Source: Sphingomonas sp. 1F27F7B
GTDB lineage: Bacteria; Pseudomonadota; Alphaproteobacteria; Sphingomonadales; Sphingomonadaceae
NCBI RefSeq assembly: GCF_005503355.1
Contig: NZ_SCMK01000003.1
Span: 124,001 to 188,000 of the forward strand
Reading direction: 5' to 3'
DNA: 64,000 nt
The notes under the pieces were generated by a model that did not search any database, had not been told where the DNA came from, and worked only from the letters and a program-made list of their open reading frames with translations. This document shows, in pieces, positions 16,267 through 24,462 of this stretch (the first letter of the stretch is position 1; each line of letters opens with the position of its first letter). Position numbers and translations under genes: made by a program.

Positions 16267-16521
16267 ATGGCCGATACCGAGACTGCCAACGCTGCACCGA
16301 CGACTTTGGAAGAAGCGACCCAAGGCGCGAAGAGCTTCCTGGCCCAGGCACAGGAAGCGATCGGCGATGCCGTGGACGCGACTGTCGCCGCGGTGAAGGA
16401 GCATCCGATCGCAGCGGCGGGCATCGCCGCGGGCGTGGCCGCCGCCGTTGGCGGCGCTGCCTATGCCGCCACCCAGCTGGGCGGCGACAAGGAACCGGCA
16501 CCGGACGACGCGAAGAAGTGA
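16267..16521 (+). CDS. Small Ala-rich membrane-associated protein (DUF883/YqjD-like)
   Basis: The 84-residue protein has a predicted amphipathic N-terminal half and a C-terminal hydrophobic stretch introduced by VKEHPIAAAGIAAGV. This resembles the membrane anchor of the YqjD/ElaB (DUF883) proteins, some of which bind ribosomes. That link is by motif only and is weak. The ATG at 16267 follows GAAAGGG. A longer open frame starts upstream inside the peroxiredoxin gene but has no similarity there. A small GGCTCC/GGAGCC hairpin follows the stop. Confidence 0.75.
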   Translation: MADTETANAAPTTLEEATQGAKSFLAQAQEAIGDAVDATVAAVKEHPIAAAGIAAGVAAAVGGAAYAATQLGGDKEPAPDDAKK

Positions 16522-16671
16522 TTGGGCTCCCTGCGGAGCCAGCTGGGTGAGGCAGACCGCGCGACGAAGCCGCCTCGCGGCCGGGCGCGGCTGTCCGTCC
16601 GCCATCGCCTTGCGATGCTCGCCCCCCCCGGAGACAGGCTCGGGGAGGAATTGATTCTCCAAGTCTTGCCA

Positions 16672-16707
16672 GAGTCATCTTTGGGGCTTAGCCCTCGAAG
16701 ATGACTC
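16672..16707 (+). promoter_or_regulatory. Hairpin enclosing the amn start codon
   Basis: A perfect 10-bp arm GAGTCATCTT (16672-16681) pairs with AAGATGACTC (16698-16707). The second arm contains the ATG of amn. A nested GGGC/GCCC stem fills the loop. No strong ribosome-binding site is seen outside it, so translation of amn may be controlled by this structure. Confidence 0.6.
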
Positions 16708-18149
16708 AACAAGCTTCCGACATCGTCGCCGATCTCGAGCGCCTCTACAACGCCTCGGTCGATCGCCTCAAAGCCGCCCTCAACCGCTACATCAACGATG
16801 GTACGCCGCCGAACCCGGAGGATCGGATCGACGGCAGCTTCGCCTATCCCGAGCTGCGCCTCGTCTATCGCGGCGGCGAGGAACGCGGCCGCCCCACTCC
16901 GCGCCGCTCGTTCGGCCGGCTGGTCGAGGAAGGCGAATATCGCATCTCGGTCACGCGCCCGGCGATGTTCAGCCGCTACCTCACCGAGCAGCTGACTCTG
17001 CTGATCGAGGACTATGACGTCGAGGTCCATGCCGTTACCGGGCGGCAGGAGATCCCGTTCCCCTATGTCCTCGATCCCGGCCACATCGCCAACATGGATC
17101 AGATCTCGGTCACCGAACTGGGCCGCCACTTCCCCGCGACCGAGCTGGCGCATATCGGCGACGAGATCGCCGACGGGCTATGGCTGTCGACCGACGACAC
17201 CCGCCCGCTCGCGCTGTTCGACGCGCTGCGCACCGATTTCTCGCTGGCCCGCCTGCGCCACTATACCGGCACCCCGGTCGAGCATTTCCAGCAGTACATC
17301 CTGTTCACCAACTATCATCGCTATGTCGACGAGTTCGTCCGCTGGGCCGTGGAGCAGCTGGGCGAAGGTTCGCGCTTCACCGGCGTCTCGGGCGCGGGCG
17401 GCATCCTGGTCGAGGCCGGGGACGATACCGACCGGCTGCTCAACGACACCTCGGCCTGGCGGCGCCACCAGATGCCGGCCTATCACCTGATGGCCGCCGA
17501 CGGTTCGGGCATCACCCTGGTCAACATCGGCGTCGGCCCCTCCAACGCCAAGACGATCACCGACCATCTCGCGGTACTACGCCCCGAGGCGTGGCTGATG
17601 ATCGGGCATTGCGGCGGCCTGCGCCCCAGCCAGCGGATCGGCGACTATGTCCTCGCCCATGCCTATCTCCGCGACGATCACATCATGGACGACGTGCTGC
17701 CGCCCGAAATCCCGATCCCGGCGATCGCCGAAGTCCAGCTCGCCCTCGCCCGCGCGGCCGAGACGGTCTCCGGCCAGTCGGGCGAGGAGCTCAAGCAGCG
17801 GCTGCGCACCGGCACCATCGTCACCACCGACGACCGCAACTGGGAGCTGCGCTATTCCAAGTCTGCGCTGCGCTTCTCGCTGAGCCGCGCGGTGGGCATC
17901 GACATGGAGTCCGCCACGCTGGCGGCGCAGGGCTATCGGTTCCGCGTACCCTATGGCACCCTGCTCTGCGTCTCCGACAAGCCGCTCCACGGCGAGCTCA
18001 AGCTGCCCGGCCAGGCCAACCGCTTCTACGAGCGCGCCATCGCCGAGCATCTGAAGATCGGCATCGAGACCTGCGAGGAACTGCGCCGCGAGGGCCCGCG
18101 CCTCCATTCGCGCAAGCTGCGCGCGTTCAACGAGCCGCCGTTCAGATGA
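16701..18149 (+). CDS. amn: AMP nucleosidase
   Basis: The enzyme hydrolyses AMP to adenine and ribose-5-phosphate, regulating adenylate pools. The 482-residue length fits the family. An N-terminal regulatory domain (YPELRLVYRGG, then FSRYLTEQLTLLIEDY) precedes the phosphorylase-fold catalytic domain with VNIGVGPSNAKTITDHLAVLRP, IGHCGGLRPSQRIGDYVLA and the purine/ribose-site GIDMESATLAAQGYRF. The final residues (LRAFNEPPFR) are typical. The start codon is buried in a hairpin. The gene seems to be transcribed alone or with the 43-residue gene downstream. Confidence 0.95.
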   Translation: MTQQASDIVADLERLYNASVDRLKAALNRYINDGTPPNPEDRIDGSFAYPELRLVYRGGEERGRPTPRRSFGRLVEEGEYRISVTRPAMFSRYLTEQLTLLIEDYDVEVHAVTGRQEIPFPYVLDPGHIANMDQISVTELGRHFPATELAHIGDEIADGLWLSTDDTRPLALFDALRTDFSLARLRHYTGTPVEHFQQYILFTNYHRYVDEFVRWAVEQLGEGSRFTGVSGAGGILVEAGDDTDRLLNDTSAWRRHQMPAYHLMAADGSGITLVNIGVGPSNAKTITDHLAVLRPEAWLMIGHCGGLRPSQRIGDYVLAHAYLRDDHIMDDVLPPEIPIPAIAEVQLALARAAETVSGQSGEELKQRLRTGTIVTTDDRNWELRYSKSALRFSLSRAVGIDMESATLAAQGYRFRVPYGTLLCVSDKPLHGELKLPGQANRFYERAIAEHLKIGIETCEELRREGPRLHSRKLRAFNEPPFR

Positions 18150-18162
18150 CCCTTGCGCTCGC

Positions 18163-18184
18163 CGTCCCCGCCTTTGCGGGGATG
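18163..18184. repeat. Small palindrome after amn, like half of the extragenic repeat
   Basis: The sequence CGTCCCCGCCTTTGCGGGGATG forms a GC hairpin. It resembles a single arm of the larger repeats but has a different loop. It may end amn transcription, although no T-run follows. Confidence 0.5.
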
Positions 18185-18245
18185 GCAGAGGCCGGGAGGG
18201 TCCGTGTTGGAATTCGTGCGTTGGAGTCCCTTCAGGAGAACAGCG

Positions 18246-18377
18246 ATGATCGATCCCGAGGAAACCGAAGAAGAACAGCCCCGCGCGCACCAGCCCGACG
18301 GCACCGACAGCTCGGCCGAATGGGACGCGCAGATCGCCGACGAAAGCATGATCCCGGACAGCGATCCGCCGGGCTGA
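18246..18377 (+). CDS. Small acidic hypothetical protein (43 aa)
   Basis: The product is 43 residues, highly acidic, and ends DSDPPG. It has no membrane segment or cysteine, and I recognise no family. The ATG at 18246 has a good AGGAG eight bases upstream, which supports real translation. It follows amn by 96 bp on the same strand and converges with the SIMPL gene. Confidence 0.65.
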   Translation: MIDPEETEEEQPRAHQPDGTDSSAEWDAQIADESMIPDSDPPG

Positions 18378-18412
18378 GCTCCCAGCGGTCAGGTCGCAGG
18401 AGCACGAAAGGA

Positions 18413-19153
18413 TCAGCGGCTGAGCTGGAACTCCACCGACAAATTGGCATTCACCGTCACGCTGTCGGATGCGGCGCCCTGCTTGCCGGCGAACATGCCG
18501 ATGAGCTCGAGGAAGAAGCTCATCGAGCCGGCGACCATGTCCTGCTTCTCGCTGATCCGCGCGATCGCGGCACGGCGCAGGCCCAGCGTGGCGGCATAGG
18601 CATCCGCTTCGGCACGGGCCTTGGCAAGGGCATCGGCCTTGGCCCGGCGGGTCGGCCCGACATAATCGTCGAGCAGCGCGATCACCTCGTCGGCCATCTT
18701 CCCGCCATTGGCCTCGGCGGCCGAGCCGGCGGCGGTCGCCGCCGCGCGCGTAGGCGCATCGAAGAAGACCGTCTCGGTCGCCGTCGATTGCGGCTTTTCA
18801 TTCCCCTCGGCCGCATCGATCGCGAAGCTGGGCTTGCCGCGCCCGGTAAACGCGCCGAAGAGGCTGGCGAGCGGATTGGCGCCGACGCCTTCCAGCGGCT
18901 GCCCCTCGCGGACACCCTTCGCGGCGAGCGCCTGGACCAGCCTGGCGCGGTTCGCGGCAAGCGCCGCCTCCGCCGCCTTGTCGTCCGCTCCCTTGCCGAT
19001 GAGCTTCACCGAAAAGCGAAAACGGTTGGCCGGCACCTTGACCTGGCCCGTGGCGACGATCTCCACCGTCACCGGACCGTCCACCGGCGCGGCCTGGGCG
19101 AAAGCGGGAACCGGCGCGGACAGCATCGCAAGCACGAAGGCATATCTCATCAT
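18413..19153 (-). CDS. SIMPL (DUF541) domain periplasmic protein
   Basis: The 246-residue protein has a signal peptide ending PAFAQAA. It then has the SIMPL pattern VTVEIVATGQVKVPANRFRFSV at the start and ADALAKARAEADAYAATLGL in the second half. SIMPL proteins are periplasmic or outer-membrane proteins with poorly defined roles in stress and envelope functions. AAAGGAGG lies eight bases before the ATG at 19153. It follows the 188-aa secreted protein gene by 19 bp and is probably the last gene of that minus-strand group. Confidence 0.88.
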   Translation of the reverse strand: MMRYAFVLAMLSAPVPAFAQAAPVDGPVTVEIVATGQVKVPANRFRFSVKLIGKGADDKAAEAALAANRARLVQALAAKGVREGQPLEGVGANPLASLFGAFTGRGKPSFAIDAAEGNEKPQSTATETVFFDAPTRAAATAAGSAAEANGGKMADEVIALLDDYVGPTRRAKADALAKARAEADAYAATLGLRRAAIARISEKQDMVAGSMSFFLELIGMFAGKQGAASDSVTVNANLSVEFQLSR

Positions 19154-19172
19154 GGCTCTTTCCTCCTTTGTG

Positions 19173-19739
19173 TCAGTCGATCCGCGCGCCCGGACAGGCA
19201 CGGACGCGGACGGCGCGGCCGGTGGTGAAATCAAGCCGGAAGGCGGCGCGGCGCGCGATGAAGCTGCCCTCCGTCCGGCCCGGCGGCAGGCCGCTCTCCT
19301 CGACGAGCGCGCAGATGGCGGTGCCCAGCTTCCCCAAGATGATGAACCGGTTCGAGACCGTCGCGAGGCCGCCGAGCCCAGCCATATCCCGCTCGATATC
19401 CGCCTGCAGGCGGTCACGCGGCCCCGTTTCGCGGGGCCCGAGCGTCCGGATGCCGATCCGGGCGAAATGGATGGTGCGCTCGATCAGCATCACCTTGCCG
19501 CTGTCGCGAAGCCACTCGACCTGGAGATAACGCTCGAAACGGATCAGCGGGCGGCGGCGCACCCCCGGCGCCTGCAGCCAGGCAGTGGTGCGCATGGTCT
19601 TGTCAGGGTCCGCGGCCGCCGCCGAGATCGTCCAGTGCCGGTCGGGCGAGCGCACGCGCCCGCCCTGGAATCCGCTGATGCCAGGAGCAGCCGGCGCGGC
19701 GCCGGCAAGTGCCAGCGCCGCGACCAGGCCCAGTCTCAC
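19173..19739 (-). CDS. Secreted hypothetical protein (188 aa)
   Basis: I do not recognise the family. Translation from the GTG at 19739 gives a short signal peptide (MRLGLVAALALAGAAPAAP) and a mature part with two cysteines (ICALVE and the C-terminal ACPGARID). The chosen GTG overlaps the peptidase stop codon (GTGA). An adjacent GTG at 19742 is possible. The open frame extends far upstream inside the peptidase gene, but that part is a shadow. It is translationally coupled to the M2 peptidase and followed by the SIMPL gene, so all three products act outside the cytoplasmic membrane. Confidence 0.75.
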   Translation of the reverse strand: MRLGLVAALALAGAAPAAPGISGFQGGRVRSPDRHWTISAAAADPDKTMRTTAWLQAPGVRRRPLIRFERYLQVEWLRDSGKVMLIERTIHFARIGIRTLGPRETGPRDRLQADIERDMAGLGGLATVSNRFIILGKLGTAICALVEESGLPPGRTEGSFIARRAAFRLDFTTGRAVRVRACPGARID

Positions 19740-21571
19740 CACCCCTGGGGCTGGCCCTTGTTCTGCTGGTCGAGCCACTTCTTCAGCGGGGCGAAATATT
19801 CCGCCATCGCCTTGCCCGACATCTCGCGCGAGCCGGTGAATTCCTGCAGCGCGTCCGGCCAGGGCTTGGAGGCGCCCATCTGGAGCATCTTGTCGAGCTT
19901 CGCGCCCACTTCCTTGTTCCCGTAGAAGGAGCAGCGGTGGAGCGGGCCCTTCCAGCCCGCTTGGTCGCACGCCGCCTTGTAGAACTGGAACTGCAGCACC
20001 CGCGCCAGGAAATAGCGGGTGTAGGGCGTGGTCGCCGGGATGTGGAACTTGGCGCCCGGATCGAACCTGGTCTCGTCGCGCGCCACCGGCGGCACGATCC
20101 CCTGATATTGCAGGCGCAGCTTGTCCCAACCCGCCTGATAGCCGTTCGCCGGGATCTGGCCGGAGAACACGCCCCAGCGCCACTTGTCGACCAGCAGGCC
20201 GAAGGGCAGGAACGCCACTTTGTCCATCGCCTGGCGCAGGAGCAGGCCGATGTCCTTGTCCGCGCTCGGCACCTGGCCCTTGTCGAGCAGGCCGATCTGG
20301 ACGAGATAATCGGGCGTGATCGAAAGCGCGATGAAGTCGCCGATCGCCTCGTGGAAGCCGTCGTTCGCGCCGTCGAGATAAAGCGCCGGCTGCTGGTTAT
20401 AGGCCCGCTGATAGTAATTGTGGCCGAGTTCGTGGTGGATGGTCACGAAGTCGTCGGCATTGACCTTGATGCACATCTTGATGCGCAGGTCGTCGACATT
20501 GTCGATGTCCCACGCCGAGGCGTGGCACACCACTTCGCGGTCCGCCGGCTTCACGAACTGCGAGCGCTGCCAGAAGCTCTCGGGCAGCTGCTTGAAGCCG
20601 AGCGAGGAATAGAAGCCCTCGCCCGTCTTCACCATCTTGTGCGAGTCATAGCCCTTGGCCTTGAGCAGCTCGCCCACGTCATAGCCGACGCTGCCCGATC
20701 CCGCCGGGGCGACGATGTCGTAGATGTTGCCCCATTCCTGGGCCCACATGTTGCCGAGCAGATCGGCGCGGATCGGGCCCTTGGCGGGCTGAACCCCCTC
20801 GCCATATTTCTCGTTGAGCTTGTGGCGCACATAGGTGTGCAGCGCGACGTAGAGCGGCTTGAGGTCGTTCCAGATCTTGTCGGTCATCGCCGCGAAGGCG
20901 TCAGGGTCCATGTCATAGCCCGAGCGCCACATCGCCCCGACATCGGCATAGCCCAGGCCCCTGGCGCCTTCATTGGCGATGCCGACCAGCTTGGCGTAGT
21001 CGGGGCGCATCGGCGCGCCGACATTGTCGTTCCAGCTGACCCACATCTCCTTGAGCTTGGCGGGATCGCGCTCCTCGCCCATCGCGGCCTCGATGTCGGA
21101 GCCGTTGATCGGCTTGCCGTTCAGCGTGCCCTTGCCCGCGCCGTACATGCCGGTGATCTTGGCCGAGAGTCCGGCCAGCTCGTCCGCCGCGCCGGCGCGG
21201 ACCGGCGCCGGCAGCACGATCTTGTTGCGGAGCATGCCCAGCTTGCGGCCGGTGTCGTAATCGAGCCCGGCGACATTGGCGAACTTCGCCGCGCCCAGCG
21301 CCAGATCGACCTGCAGCTTGGTGAGCGCCGCGCCTTCGCGCGCGGTCAGCGCCTCGGTGTCGGGGGTGATATAGGTCTCATAGACCCATTCGGCGCGCGA
21401 GGCGACGACACCCTGGGCGAAGAGCTTCGCCTCGGCATCGGCGACGAAGGCCTTGGCGTCGGCGGCGGTGGGCGCGGCCTGGGCGGCTTCGCCGTCGCGA
21501 TCGCGCGCGGCCAGCGGCGCGGCGGCGAGCAGCGAGGCGAGCGCGAGCATCGAGATGCCGGTGCGGATCAT
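19736..21571 (-). CDS. M2-family zinc peptidyl-dipeptidase (bacterial ACE homologue)
   Basis: This is a periplasmic zinc peptidase related to angiotensin-converting enzyme, expected to remove C-terminal dipeptides. The 611-residue protein has a signal peptide (LASLLAAAPLAARD). Its zinc site is HHELGH (His380, Glu381, His384), with third ligand Glu408 in GANDGFHEAIGD, the ACE-type arrangement. The C-terminal FYKAACDQAGWKGPLHRCSFYG also fits the family, and the pair of cysteines there may form a disulfide. The natural substrate is unknown. Confidence 0.93.
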   Translation of the reverse strand: MIRTGISMLALASLLAAAPLAARDRDGEAAQAAPTAADAKAFVADAEAKLFAQGVVASRAEWVYETYITPDTEALTAREGAALTKLQVDLALGAAKFANVAGLDYDTGRKLGMLRNKIVLPAPVRAGAADELAGLSAKITGMYGAGKGTLNGKPINGSDIEAAMGEERDPAKLKEMWVSWNDNVGAPMRPDYAKLVGIANEGARGLGYADVGAMWRSGYDMDPDAFAAMTDKIWNDLKPLYVALHTYVRHKLNEKYGEGVQPAKGPIRADLLGNMWAQEWGNIYDIVAPAGSGSVGYDVGELLKAKGYDSHKMVKTGEGFYSSLGFKQLPESFWQRSQFVKPADREVVCHASAWDIDNVDDLRIKMCIKVNADDFVTIHHELGHNYYQRAYNQQPALYLDGANDGFHEAIGDFIALSITPDYLVQIGLLDKGQVPSADKDIGLLLRQAMDKVAFLPFGLLVDKWRWGVFSGQIPANGYQAGWDKLRLQYQGIVPPVARDETRFDPGAKFHIPATTPYTRYFLARVLQFQFYKAACDQAGWKGPLHRCSFYGNKEVGAKLDKMLQMGASKPWPDALQEFTGSREMSGKAMAEYFAPLKKWLDQQNKGQPQGW

Positions 21572-21632
21572 GTACGGAATTCCCCTCGGATTTTCTGGAT
21601 GGCGGAGACGATGCGCGCGCCCCGCCGGCCGG

Positions 21633-22397
21633 TCAAGCCGCGAAGAAATCGGCGATGGCCCGCCCCAGCTCGGGCCGAGTGACGGCGCTCATGTGATTGC
21701 CGGGGATCTCCACGAAGGTGGCATGCGGCAGCATGTCCGCGAGCTCGTGCGCCGAGCCGTTGTGATCGTCCTCGGCGCCGGCGACGACCAGCGTCTCCTC
21801 GGTGAGCCGCGCCAGATGCTCTTCCGGGGTATCGACGAACGTGTCGAGGATCGGCAGCAGCGCGGCGGGATCGGCCTTGGTCGTCTTCAAAAAGGCCTCG
21901 GTCAGCCACTCGCTCGAACCGCGTTCGAAGCTGCCGAGATTGGTGAGCACGCGGCGGAAATAGGTGCCGGTGCGCGAAGCGGCGACGATACCCGCCAGCC
22001 CCATGCCGGCCAGCATCACCCTGCGCGGCGTGGCGCCGCCGTCGACGATCATCCGCACCGTGGTGCGCGCGCCGAGCGAATAGCCGCCCAGATCATAGTC
22101 GACGAGGCCCAGATGCGCGACCAGCGCGAGCGCGTCGCGCATCGTCACGTCGGGCGGATAGCTGGCCGCATCGTGCGGCGCCGCGCTTTGCCCATGACCG
22201 CGCAGATCGGGCATGATTACCCGGAAGCCCTTCTCCGCCAGCTTCGCCGCATGGCCATATTTGATCCAGTTGACTTCTGCCGTGGAGGCATAGCCGTGGA
22301 TCAGCATCGCATCCCGCCCCTGCCCCATTGCGGTCCAGGCGAGCTCGACGCCGTCGAAGCTCGGGAAGCGGTGCGTTTCAGTCGGGAAGTTTGCCAA
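21633..22397 (-). CDS. Alpha/beta hydrolase
   Basis: The 254-residue cytoplasmic hydrolase has the fold's marks: the oxyanion strand MLIHGYAST, the VIMPDLRGHGQS segment, the nucleophile elbow GGYSLGA and a C-terminal catalytic His in PGNHMSAV. Substrate specificity cannot be read from the sequence. It could be an esterase or a ring-cleavage hydrolase. The start at 22397 lies inside the end of the upstream GFA gene (20-bp overlap), so the two are likely co-transcribed. Confidence 0.9.
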   Translation of the reverse strand: MANFPTETHRFPSFDGVELAWTAMGQGRDAMLIHGYASTAEVNWIKYGHAAKLAEKGFRVIMPDLRGHGQSAAPHDAASYPPDVTMRDALALVAHLGLVDYDLGGYSLGARTTVRMIVDGGATPRRVMLAGMGLAGIVAASRTGTYFRRVLTNLGSFERGSSEWLTEAFLKTTKADPAALLPILDTFVDTPEEHLARLTEETLVVAGAEDDHNGSAHELADMLPHATFVEIPGNHMSAVTRPELGRAIADFFAA

Positions 22398-22821
22398 CGG
22401 AGTCCATCCAGCGCTTGACGAGTTGGGGATTGTCGTCGGTCCGGTATCGAGTGAGGCCGGTCGTGTCGAGCCACTGCTCGTGCATGCTCTCCACGCCGAA
22501 ATGATGGACCGGGCGGAAGCGGTGCGGCGCGTCGAAGCTGCCCACCGTCAGGTCCATGTTGGCGCTGTCGGGGAATTCGAAGCTGAGCGGCGTGCCGCAG
22601 GCGCTGCAGAAACCGCGCACAGCGATCGGCGACGAGGCGTAGCGATCGGGCGCCCGCTCCCAGCGCACATCGGCCTTTTTCAGGTTCTTGAACGCGATCG
22701 AGACCCCGCCGGTGGCGCGCTGGCACATCCGGCAATGGCACAGATAGGCTTCGTCGTCCGCCACCCGCGCCACATAGCGCACCCGCCCGCACTGGCATCC
22801 GCCGGTCATTTCCTCTGCCAT
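22378..22821 (-). CDS. GFA/CENP-V fold zinc protein (copy 1)
   Basis: The 147-residue protein belongs to the family named after glutathione-dependent formaldehyde-activating enzyme. Zinc-binding cysteines are visible in GGCQCGRVRY, YLCHCRMCQRATGG and GFCSACGTPLSF. Most members are not proven to act on formaldehyde, so I assign only the fold. The ATG at 22821 follows AGGAGGG. It is divergent from marR (98-bp gap with an operator-like palindrome), so the MarR protein may also control this gene. A second family member is at 28352. Confidence 0.92.
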   Translation of the reverse strand: MAEEMTGGCQCGRVRYVARVADDEAYLCHCRMCQRATGGVSIAFKNLKKADVRWERAPDRYASSPIAVRGFCSACGTPLSFEFPDSANMDLTVGSFDAPHRFRPVHHFGVESMHEQWLDTTGLTRYRTDDNPQLVKRWMDSVGKLPD

Positions 22822-22892
22822 GGCTCGCCCTCCTGTTTCGTTCGTTGCAATGGGTGCGCCGCACAATGCAATCGCGTTGCCGATTGAAATCT

Positions 22893-22906
22893 ATAAGCGT
22901 GCTTAT
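22893..22906. promoter_or_regulatory. Candidate MarR operator
   Basis: The sequence ATAAGCGTGCTTAT is an inverted repeat (ATAAGC / GCTTAT with a 2-bp centre). It lies 13 bp upstream of the marR start and between divergent genes. This is the usual layout for an autoregulating MarR repressor. Confidence 0.55.
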
Positions 22907-22918
22907 TATGTGCCGCGC

Positions 22919-23365
22919 ATGACCGAGAGTCTGGGTTTCCTTCTTAGCGATGTCTCGCGCCTGTTGCGCCGCCGTTTCGACGAGCGGGCGCGCACCAGCG
23001 GCGCGAGTGTGGCGCAGTGGCGCGTGCTCAAGATCCTCGCGCGCAGCCCCGGCCTCAACCAGGGCCAGCTGGCCGAGGCGCTCGAAGTCGAGCCGATCAC
23101 CGCCTGCCGGATGATCGACCGGCTCGAGGAGGCCGGCTTCGTCGAGCGCCGCCGCGATCCCGCCGATCGCCGTGCCTGGCGCATCCACCTGACCGACAAG
23201 GCCGCGCCGGTGCTCGACCAGCTCCATGTGCTCGCGGCCGATCTGATCGAAGAGACGCTTCAGGGGTTCAGTACCCGGCAGCGCGAGGAGCTGATCGCGG
23301 CGCTCGAGGGGCTTCGCGCGAACCTGACCACCGTTCAAGAGGGCAACGAGGCCGCAAATGGCTGA
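22919..23365 (+). CDS. MarR-family transcriptional regulator of the efflux operon
   Basis: The 148-residue winged-helix protein has the MarR core QWRVLKILARSPGLNQGQLAEAL. The recognition helix region (ITACRMIDRLEEAGFVERRRDPADRR) contains the usual wing. I chose the ATG at 22919 (MTESLGFLL) since the upstream extension has no family similarity. No clear ribosome-binding site precedes it. It overlaps emrA by 8 bp, so it is the first gene of a regulator-adaptor-transporter operon, like EmrR with EmrAB. It likely represses the operon until a drug or phenolic ligand binds. Confidence 0.92.
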   Translation: MTESLGFLLSDVSRLLRRRFDERARTSGASVAQWRVLKILARSPGLNQGQLAEALEVEPITACRMIDRLEEAGFVERRRDPADRRAWRIHLTDKAAPVLDQLHVLAADLIEETLQGFSTRQREELIAALEGLRANLTTVQEGNEAANG

Positions 23366-24461
23366 TGCAGATCCGAAGATCGAAAAGTCCGAAGAGACCA
23401 AGATCACCATCCCGACCGAAGGTACGACCGTTCCCGAGGCGCCCGCGACCAAGCCGAAGCGCGGCCTGCTGCGCCCGCTGCTGATGTTCGGCGTGCCGGC
23501 CATCCTGCTGGCGATCGTGGGCTATTTCTACTTCACCGGCGGCAACAGCGTCTCGACCGACAATGCCTATGTCCAGCAGGACAAGAGCTCGGTCTCGACC
23601 GACGTGGCGGGCCGCATCGTCGAAGTGGGCGTGAAGGAGAACCAGACGGTCAAGGCCGGCGACCTGCTCTTCCGGATCGATCCCGAGCCCTATCGGATCG
23701 CGGTTTCGCAGGCCCAGGCGGCGATCGCGGCCGCGCAGGTGCAGCTCAACACCGACCAGGTCAGCTATCAGGGCACCGGCGCCAACATCCAGGCGGCGCA
23801 CGACGCCATCGCCAACGCCCAGGAAAATTACGACCGCCAGGCCGCGCTGATGAAGCAGGGTTTCACCACCCGCGCCAATTTCCAGTCGGCCCAGCATGCG
23901 CTGGAACAGGCCCGCGCCCAGCTGCAGAACGCCCAGGCCAGCGCCGCCGAGGCCCGCGCCAAGATCGCGACGGGTGCGGCGGTGCCCGGCGAGAACCCGG
24001 CGATCGCGGCCGCCCGCGTCCAGCTCGCCAAGGCGCTGCTCGACCTGCAGCGCACCGAAGTGCGCGCGCCGGTGAGCGGCATCGTCAGCCAGACCAAGAG
24101 CCTGCAGGTGGGCCAGCAGATGATCACCGGCCTCGCCGCCGTGACGATCGTCTCGAACAAGCCGGCCTGGGTCGACGCGAATTTCAAGGAGACCGACCTC
24201 AACAAGATGCGGGTCGGCCAGTGCTCGATCGTGACTCTCGATGCCTATCCGGGCCTGAAGCTGAAGGGCCATGTCGAATCCATGGGGGCCGGGACCGGAT
24301 CGGAATTCTCGGTGCTCCCCGCCCAGAACGCCAACGGCAACTGGGTGAAGGTCACCCAGCGCGTGCCGGTGCGCATCGCGATCGACGACAAGAGCCCGCG
24401 CGAACTGATCGCCGGCCTCTCCGCCGATGTGAAGGTGGTGTTCAAGGGCGCGTGCGACTGA
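23358..24461 (+). CDS. emrA: HlyD-family efflux adaptor, EmrA type
   Basis: This is the periplasmic adaptor linking the inner-membrane transporter to an outer-membrane channel. The 367-residue protein has a cytoplasmic Lys/Pro-rich N-tail and one membrane helix (LLMFGVPAILLAIVGYFYF). It has biotinyl-lipoyl halves (DNAYVQQDKSSVSTDVAGRI and TEVRAPVSGIVSQ) around an Ala/Gln-rich coiled coil of about 120 residues. No outer-membrane factor gene is nearby. The start lies inside the end of marR. The stop is one base from the emrB start. Confidence 0.92.
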   Translation: MADADPKIEKSEETKITIPTEGTTVPEAPATKPKRGLLRPLLMFGVPAILLAIVGYFYFTGGNSVSTDNAYVQQDKSSVSTDVAGRIVEVGVKENQTVKAGDLLFRIDPEPYRIAVSQAQAAIAAAQVQLNTDQVSYQGTGANIQAAHDAIANAQENYDRQAALMKQGFTTRANFQSAQHALEQARAQLQNAQASAAEARAKIATGAAVPGENPAIAAARVQLAKALLDLQRTEVRAPVSGIVSQTKSLQVGQQMITGLAAVTIVSNKPAWVDANFKETDLNKMRVGQCSIVTLDAYPGLKLKGHVESMGAGTGSEFSVLPAQNANGNWVKVTQRVPVRIAIDDKSPRELIAGLSADVKVVFKGACD

Positions 24462-24462
24462 A

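Noticed and set aside
22423-22887. 154-codon plus-strand frame opposite the GFA-fold gene
   Set aside because: Shadow. Zinc-binding cysteine pattern and ribosome-binding site support the minus strand gene.
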